Origin: Thermotogaceae bacterium
Lineage (GTDB): Bacteria > Thermotogota > Thermotogae > Thermotogales > Thermotogaceae
Length of the DNA: 39,977 bases
Direction: 5' to 3'
NCBI GenBank assembly: GCA_015489065.1
Contig: WGAO01000030.1
Location: 1 to 39,977 of the forward strand
Numbering within the stretch: position 1 is the first letter of the stretch; each line of letters starts with the position of its first letter. The notes beneath the pieces were generated by a model. The model ran no database searches. It had not been told where the DNA came from and saw only the letters and a list, made by a program, of their open reading frames with translations. Below are positions 33,188 to 39,977 of this stretch, in pieces. Position numbers and translations under genes: made by a program.

Positions 33188-34462
33188 GATCATACCTCCT
33201 GTATTAGAAGAGGTTTTTCAAAAATTTTTTGAACCCTTTCATAAATCCCGAAGATTTCTTTGGCTGAGGTCTCTGCATCTCACTTTCAACTTTCAAAAAG
33301 TTGACCACATTTCCAAACGTAGCGGAGTAAGAGGGATTATCGGTGACCTCTTCATCGCCAATAACTCTCTCTGAGCCAACGGGGAATGATCTCAGAAAGC
33401 TTCCCACTCTGACATTCGTTCTCAAGACCTGAGTTGCCAAATCTGAAACGCGTTTTATCCTTGCTCCACCCCCGGTGAGGACAACCCCTCCTGGAATACC
33501 GTTCTCTCTGTATTCTTGAACACTTCTTTCAAAGTCTTTGTATACCCTTCTCACTTTGTTAAATATCTCCATGAGTCTTGCATTCACAACAAGCGCAAAT
33601 TTCCCAGCCGATACTTTTTTTACCGTTCTCCCATCTATCTCTCTATACTCTATTTCCATATCCAAGTCTTCCGTTGGATCGTATACAGCAAAACCGTAGC
33701 TTTTCAGCATCGTTTCTGCCTCATCAAACGATGTCCGGAAAACATATACTATATCTTTGATAACATTCCTGATCCCCAGTGGAACATATTCAAGCCGAAT
33801 TGGCATGTTGTTTAAATAAGCTACAACGGTTGAAAAGTTATACCCAAGATCTACAAGAACTACCCCACTGTCCTTTTCAGTTGCGGTCAGAGTGCCTTCA
33901 GCTGAAGATATAGGGGATGAAAACATGACTGGTTCTATACCGATAACATCCTCAAGAGTTGCTCTCAAGGATTCTCCTATGGGATAATCTATTCTGACAG
34001 TTGACACTTCCATCTCTATGTCTCTAGCGCTCATATCAACCGGGTTGAAAACTATCCTGCTTCCGTTCAAAACGAATTTCTTTGTAAACATGTTCAATAC
34101 TTTTTTTCCGGATTCTGGACCTGATAATCTCTCAAATACCTCGTATCTGAGATCATCCAAAAGCTCCTCTGTTATCATTGCTTCTCCTTCTTCATCGTCT
34201 TCGACTAAACTGAACTTTTCTTTGTGTGATTCCAAGGTGAACTTGTTTGAGCTAAAAGATATCAAGACTTCACTTTTTGAAAGTCTTGGATACTGTTTTG
34301 CGAGTTCATCTGTGAGGTAATTAAAAGCCTCCTTGAAAGCGGCAACATCTTTTATGTCACCTGATTCTATTCCACGCGCATTAACTTCAGCGTATCCCAG
34401 GACTTCGAAACTATCTCCCTTAACTCCTACAACAGTTCCTTTAAAACTTCTCGAGCCGATAT

Positions 34463-37145
<2,683 letters not shown>

Positions 37146-37208
37146 ATATTCAATGATACCACTTTAAAATCCACCAATCCATAAATTGAGATATAAATAT
37201 GTTAATTG

Positions 37209-37217
37209 TGTTAAAAT
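37209..37217 (+). promoter_or_regulatory. Extended -10 promoter for the 7TM-GGDEF operon
   Basis: TGTTAAAAT, identical to the rnz element, lies about 22 bases before the GTG start. TTGAGA is upstream at 37186 but at a 20-base spacing. The 93-base divergent region is very AT-rich and must also hold the promoter for the dciA-gyrB string, for which I see no clear match. Confidence 0.45.
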
Positions 37218-37238
37218 TTAAAAGTGAGGTGATTTTTT

Positions 37239-38747
37239 GTGAATGTAGTGTTTTCGGCTATTAGAGCGGCGGTATTTTTTGCAGTGCTTTTATTGGGAAT
37301 TACTTACATCACTATTCCAAATGGTGCTGTTCCTTCCTGGAAGGTCGATGGAGAAGAAATAAACTTTCCCTACACTTTTAATGTGGACAAACCACGCTGG
37401 ATGGAAATCAACGCAATGTTGAAGGGAAATGGCAAAATGTTCCTCGTCCTTCCAAGAATGGGATTGAGCAACATCGAGGTGTTTTTAAATGGAAAAATGA
37501 TATGGCAAGCTGGTGATGAGAACCATCATTCGAGGATGTGGACACAAACATTTGTCGTTCCGCTGAACCTAGCGGGTGGAAACAACACGCTATCTGTGAA
37601 AAGTTTTGTGCTTTACGATGTTAAAGTAAATTGGCCACCGTACTTATCAAAATCTCCTTGGACGAAGATGTTTCTATCGAATTTATTCTTCTCGGAATTT
37701 CCTACGATGTTTTTCGGTATGGCAATTGTTCTCGGAATCTTAATGATGAGAATATCGCATCAAACATTGGATCCTGCGGGAAACTTTTTGTTTGGTATTT
37801 CGCTAATAATCGCAGGTTTATTCATACTGGATTACTCCTATATCGGTCTATTTCTAAATAGAAGATTGTATCTTTTCACGAGAAGAATTGGATATTCTCT
37901 GCCCTATCTCTCAGTCACAAGCTATTTCTACTCTGTAAGAAGAGTGGTTCTCAAAAAATTCACGCCGCAAAAGGTGGTCATTCCAATGATTGTAGTGTCG
38001 ATTCTTCCAATTGTTGTATACAACTTTAAGGTTGCCAGAATACTCGCGTTTTTCCTATCTCCCATAATAATAGTACTCGTTGCTGAAATGCTGATTGAGA
38101 TAATCAGCGAGAGGAAATACGAATTCGTAACTCCTTTTACTTTTTTATTTTTGTCAACTCTCTATTCCACCATTTTGGTTTGGAAATTTCCAAACCCCGG
38201 AGTTCTAACTTTTGGAGTAGCCTGTTCAATAGTTGCAGTTATAAAACATCTTTATAGCGAATACAGAAATCTCACAGTTACTGCTATTCTCGCACAAAAG
38301 AAATCCTTGCTTGACCCGTTAACCGGAGCATTTAATAGGAGGGTCTTCAACGAGATACCACCAAGTTTCAGGGGAACTCTCGTCTTTATCGATCTGGATG
38401 GATTTAAAGCTTTCAACGATACATATGGTCATGAAGAAGGGGATGAAGTTTTAAGAAGATTTGCAGATATCGTTATGAAAAGATTGAGAAAAGATGATAT
38501 ATTCATAAGGTACGGAGGAGACGAATTTGTTATTCTTCTAAATGAATGTAGTCCAGAAAAGGCAATTGAAGTGGTGGAAGATATAAAGAATGCTTTCAAG
38601 AATGCGGTTGGGTTGACCTTTTCTTACGGGATATCTGAATTCAACGGCAACGTATTGGAATCCATTAAAATTGCAGATAGAAGAATGTATGATATGAAAA
38701 GAAGAAATATGGGTAGAGCAAGGAGTGAGGTGACCAGGCGTGACTAG
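37239..38747 (+). CDS. 7TM sensor diguanylate cyclase (DISM-like)
   Basis: This 502-residue membrane protein has a first membrane segment at about 7-25. An extracytoplasmic beta domain (about 30-145) contains IEVFLNGKMIWQAGDENHHS and LAGGNNTLSVKSF and resembles the jelly-roll ligand domains of 7TMR-DISM receptors. About seven spans follow (155-345), then a cytoplasmic GGDEF domain: DPLTGAFNRRVFNEI, VFIDLDGFKAFNDTYGHEEG, GGDEF at 426-430 and a closing IADRRMYDMKRR. The I-site RKDD is present five residues before GGDEF, so feedback inhibition is expected. The GTG start has GAGGTGATTTTTT. It overlaps the next gene by eight bases, so the two form an operon. The external ligand is unknown; carbohydrate is a guess from the fold. 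Confidence 0.9.
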   Translation: MNVVFSAIRAAVFFAVLLLGITYITIPNGAVPSWKVDGEEINFPYTFNVDKPRWMEINAMLKGNGKMFLVLPRMGLSNIEVFLNGKMIWQAGDENHHSRMWTQTFVVPLNLAGGNNTLSVKSFVLYDVKVNWPPYLSKSPWTKMFLSNLFFSEFPTMFFGMAIVLGILMMRISHQTLDPAGNFLFGISLIIAGLFILDYSYIGLFLNRRLYLFTRRIGYSLPYLSVTSYFYSVRRVVLKKFTPQKVVIPMIVVSILPIVVYNFKVARILAFFLSPIIIVLVAEMLIEIISERKYEFVTPFTFLFLSTLYSTILVWKFPNPGVLTFGVACSIVAVIKHLYSEYRNLTVTAILAQKKSLLDPLTGAFNRRVFNEIPPSFRGTLVFIDLDGFKAFNDTYGHEEGDEVLRRFADIVMKRLRKDDIFIRYGGDEFVILLNECSPEKAIEVVEDIKNAFKNAVGLTFSYGISEFNGNVLESIKIADRRMYDMKRRNMGRARSEVTRRD

Positions 38748-39783
38748 TGTTCTCAAATGGACTTTTGCAGGAATTCTTGGAATAGTGATGATCTTAGGAG
38801 GATTTTTAGCCGTCGAAACTATTAGAGATTACAAACCACCTGCAATCATAGAACTCAAAAAGGAAGGAAAGGCTAAGAAATTCTCGCCTGATAGGTTGAC
38901 GATATTCACATGGAATATAGGATACGCAGGTCTTGGAAAGGACATGGATTTCTTTGCGGATGGGGGTACAACTTCAATACCTCCAAAGGATAAGTTTAAT
39001 GAATATCTTGAAGGAATCCTCAAAGTCGTTTCAAAGTATTCCTCTGTGAGTGATGTGATGTACTTTCAAGAGGTTGATAGAGATAGTGACAGAAGTTACC
39101 ATGTCGATGAATATGAAAAACTAAAAAAGGTTCTCAAGGATTTCGCATCTGTTTTTGCTTATAACTATGTTGTAGATTTTGTACCAGTTCCACTCACCCA
39201 CCCCATGGGAAAGGTATCTGGTGGAATGGCAACATTCTCAAAATACGACTTCTACGATCCAGTCAGAATTGCTCTTCCTGGTCAGTATTCATGGCCTAAG
39301 AATCTCTTCTATCTGGACAGATGCATGATAGTTATCAGGATCCCTGCACCTGATGGAAAAGAGTGGGTTTTAATAAACACGCATAACTCTGCATTTGACA
39401 ATGGAGACCAGAGGGAAAAGCAGCTCTCGTTTATAGAGAAGTTCATAACAGATGAATACGAGAAAGGAAACTATGTAATAATAGGTGGAGATTGGAATCT
39501 GATGCTGGGAGGGAATTTCAAATACACGGAGTCACCAGAGGAGTTTTACAAGCCGATTCCAAAAGATTGGGCTCCTAAAGGATGGAAATGGGTTATAGAC
39601 AAGAAGATTCCAACAAATAGATCAGTGAGAGCTCCTTATAAAAAAGGAAAAACTTTCGTGACTATAATAGACGGTTTTCTAGTCTCTCCCAATGTGAAAG
39701 TTCTCAGCGTCAGGGGAATAAACCTCGAATTCAAGTATTCAGACCACAATCCAGTTATAGCAGTATTCGAAATGAAAAAATAA
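38740..39783 (+). CDS. Membrane-anchored endonuclease/exonuclease/phosphatase family protein
   Basis: This 347-residue protein has an N-terminal anchor or uncleaved signal (VLKWTFAGILGIVMILGGFLA). An EEP-fold catalytic domain follows with its motifs in order: LTIFTWNIGYAGLG, YFQEVDRDS, LINTHNSAFD, VIIGGDWNLMLGG, IDGFLVSPNV and YSDHNPVIAVF. The DWN, DGF and SDH motifs show an intact metal-dependent active site. The family includes nucleases, sphingomyelinases and inositol-phosphate or lipid phosphatases. An extracytoplasmic location points to a phosphodiester or lipid substrate or external DNA; it cannot be decided here. The GTG start lies in the end of the GGDEF gene, with GAGGTGACC upstream, so expression is coupled to the cyclase. 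A convergent terminator follows. Confidence 0.9.
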   Translation: MTSVLKWTFAGILGIVMILGGFLAVETIRDYKPPAIIELKKEGKAKKFSPDRLTIFTWNIGYAGLGKDMDFFADGGTTSIPPKDKFNEYLEGILKVVSKYSSVSDVMYFQEVDRDSDRSYHVDEYEKLKKVLKDFASVFAYNYVVDFVPVPLTHPMGKVSGGMATFSKYDFYDPVRIALPGQYSWPKNLFYLDRCMIVIRIPAPDGKEWVLINTHNSAFDNGDQREKQLSFIEKFITDEYEKGNYVIIGGDWNLMLGGNFKYTESPEEFYKPIPKDWAPKGWKWVIDKKIPTNRSVRAPYKKGKTFVTIIDGFLVSPNVKVLSVRGINLEFKYSDHNPVIAVFEMKK

Positions 39784-39808
39784 AAAAACTGGCGGAGAAT
39801 CCGCCAGT
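39781..39808 (-). terminator. Intrinsic terminator for the right-edge minus-strand gene
   Basis: ACTGGCGGA and TCCGCCAGT form a perfect nine-base stem with a three-base loop. The T-tract (seven T) follows on the minus strand; on the plus strand only an A-run precedes the stem. It therefore ends the minus-strand gene, whose TGA touches the stem. It may only partly stop plus-strand transcription. Confidence 0.85.
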
Positions 39809-39977
39809 CATGCGAGGAAATCTATGAGTCTTTTTGTCGCCCCGCCGCCAATTTTATTTTTCTTCCTAACCTTTCTTTTTTCCTCATCAACTTTTATCTT
39901 TTCCAGAAGGTTACCTCGATATTCCAGCTGGACTTTCAGTCTTTTCTCTCTTTTCTTCAGGTAATATTCTATTTCTC
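39808..39977 (-). CDS. C-terminal end of a lysine-rich protein (N-terminus outside window)
   Basis: I read this partial frame by hand. The last 55 codons are open from the window edge to TGA at 39810-39808. The peptide is very rich in Lys, Arg and Glu (YYLKKREKRLKVQLEYRGN, then EEKRKVRKKNKIGGG) and ends TKRLIDFLA. A helical, coiled-coil-like course is likely. It is followed directly by a strong terminator, which supports a real gene end. I do not recognise the family, and too little is visible to infer a function. Confidence 0.6.
   Translation of the reverse strand, partial: EIEYYLKKREKRLKVQLEYRGNLLEKIKVDEEKRKVRKKNKIGGGATKRLIDFLA

Noticed and set aside
37146-37238. AT-rich divergent region beside dciA-gyrB as a replication origin
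   Set aside because: There are no DnaA boxes of the TTATNCACA type, no dnaA or dnaN, and the region is only 93 bases; promoters explain the AT content.

Overview
ORGANISM. The window reads as a chromosomal segment of a Thermotogota (Thermotogales-type) bacterium. Several products closely match Thermotoga maritima proteins as I remember them: the atypical RNase Z, FtsZ with an MGFEL start, the M18 aminopeptidase, the DHH-CBS-nucleotidyltransferase fusion, and FabK in place of FabI. The sequence is AT-rich and gene-dense. TTG and GTG starts are very common, Shine-Dalgarno sites are strong (GGAGGTGAT type), and many genes overlap by four bases. The genus cannot be fixed without a search. I see no insertion sequences, phage genes or CRISPR, so this looks like core chromosome. 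LAYOUT. 1-1379: the N-terminal part of a membrane HD-GYP protein on the minus strand. 1708-6956 (+): a small membrane protein, a TIGR01212-type radical SAM protein, a PAS-GAF-GGDEF diguanylate cyclase, adenine deaminase, an 82-aa basic protein and a small exported protein. 6936-8392 (-): endonuclease III and tRNase Z. 8515-9558 (+): a GAF-HD-GYP protein, which shares a bidirectional terminator with a chemotaxis receptor at 9573-11723 (-). 11821-16012 (-): a compact type II fatty-acid operon transcribed fabF-fabZ-fabK-fabD-fabG, with a promoter, a candidate operator and an unusual palindrome over the fabF ribosome binding site. 16102-18778 (-): pdxS-pdxT, a degenerate GGDEF-like protein and a DEDDh exonuclease. 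18898-24499 (+): an OstA/LptA-like exported protein, an Asp/Glu racemase-family protein, the DHH-CBS-CCA-adding fusion and the M18 aminopeptidase, ended by a strong terminator. 24571-27380 (+): a small GGDEF protein, tRNA-Ser(UGA) with encoded CCA, an exported protein and a HemW-like radical SAM protein. 27346-37145 (-): ten tightly overlapping genes, transcribed dciA-like, gyrB, a possible minimal FtsQ, ftsA, ftsZ, pilB, an anchored Ig-like protein, a CBS-ACT protein, uppP and a metallo-beta-lactamase-fold hydrolase. 37239-39783 (+): a 7TM-GGDEF protein with an anchored endonuclease/exonuclease/phosphatase-family protein. 39808-39977 (-): the C-terminal end of a lysine-rich protein. HOW IT FITS TOGETHER. 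Three themes stand out. Six c-di-GMP-type proteins (three intact GGDEF, one degenerate GGDEF, two HD-GYP) are spread over separate transcription units with different sensor domains. Replication, division and envelope functions (dciA, gyrB, ftsQ-like, ftsA, ftsZ, pilB, uppP) are chained in one overlapping gene string. tRNA 3'-end metabolism appears as RNase Z, a CCA-adding fusion and a tRNA with encoded CCA. The best candidates for something undescribed are the POTRA-less FtsQ-like protein, the degenerate GGDEF protein in the pdxST operon, and the palindrome that can pair with the fabF ribosome binding site.
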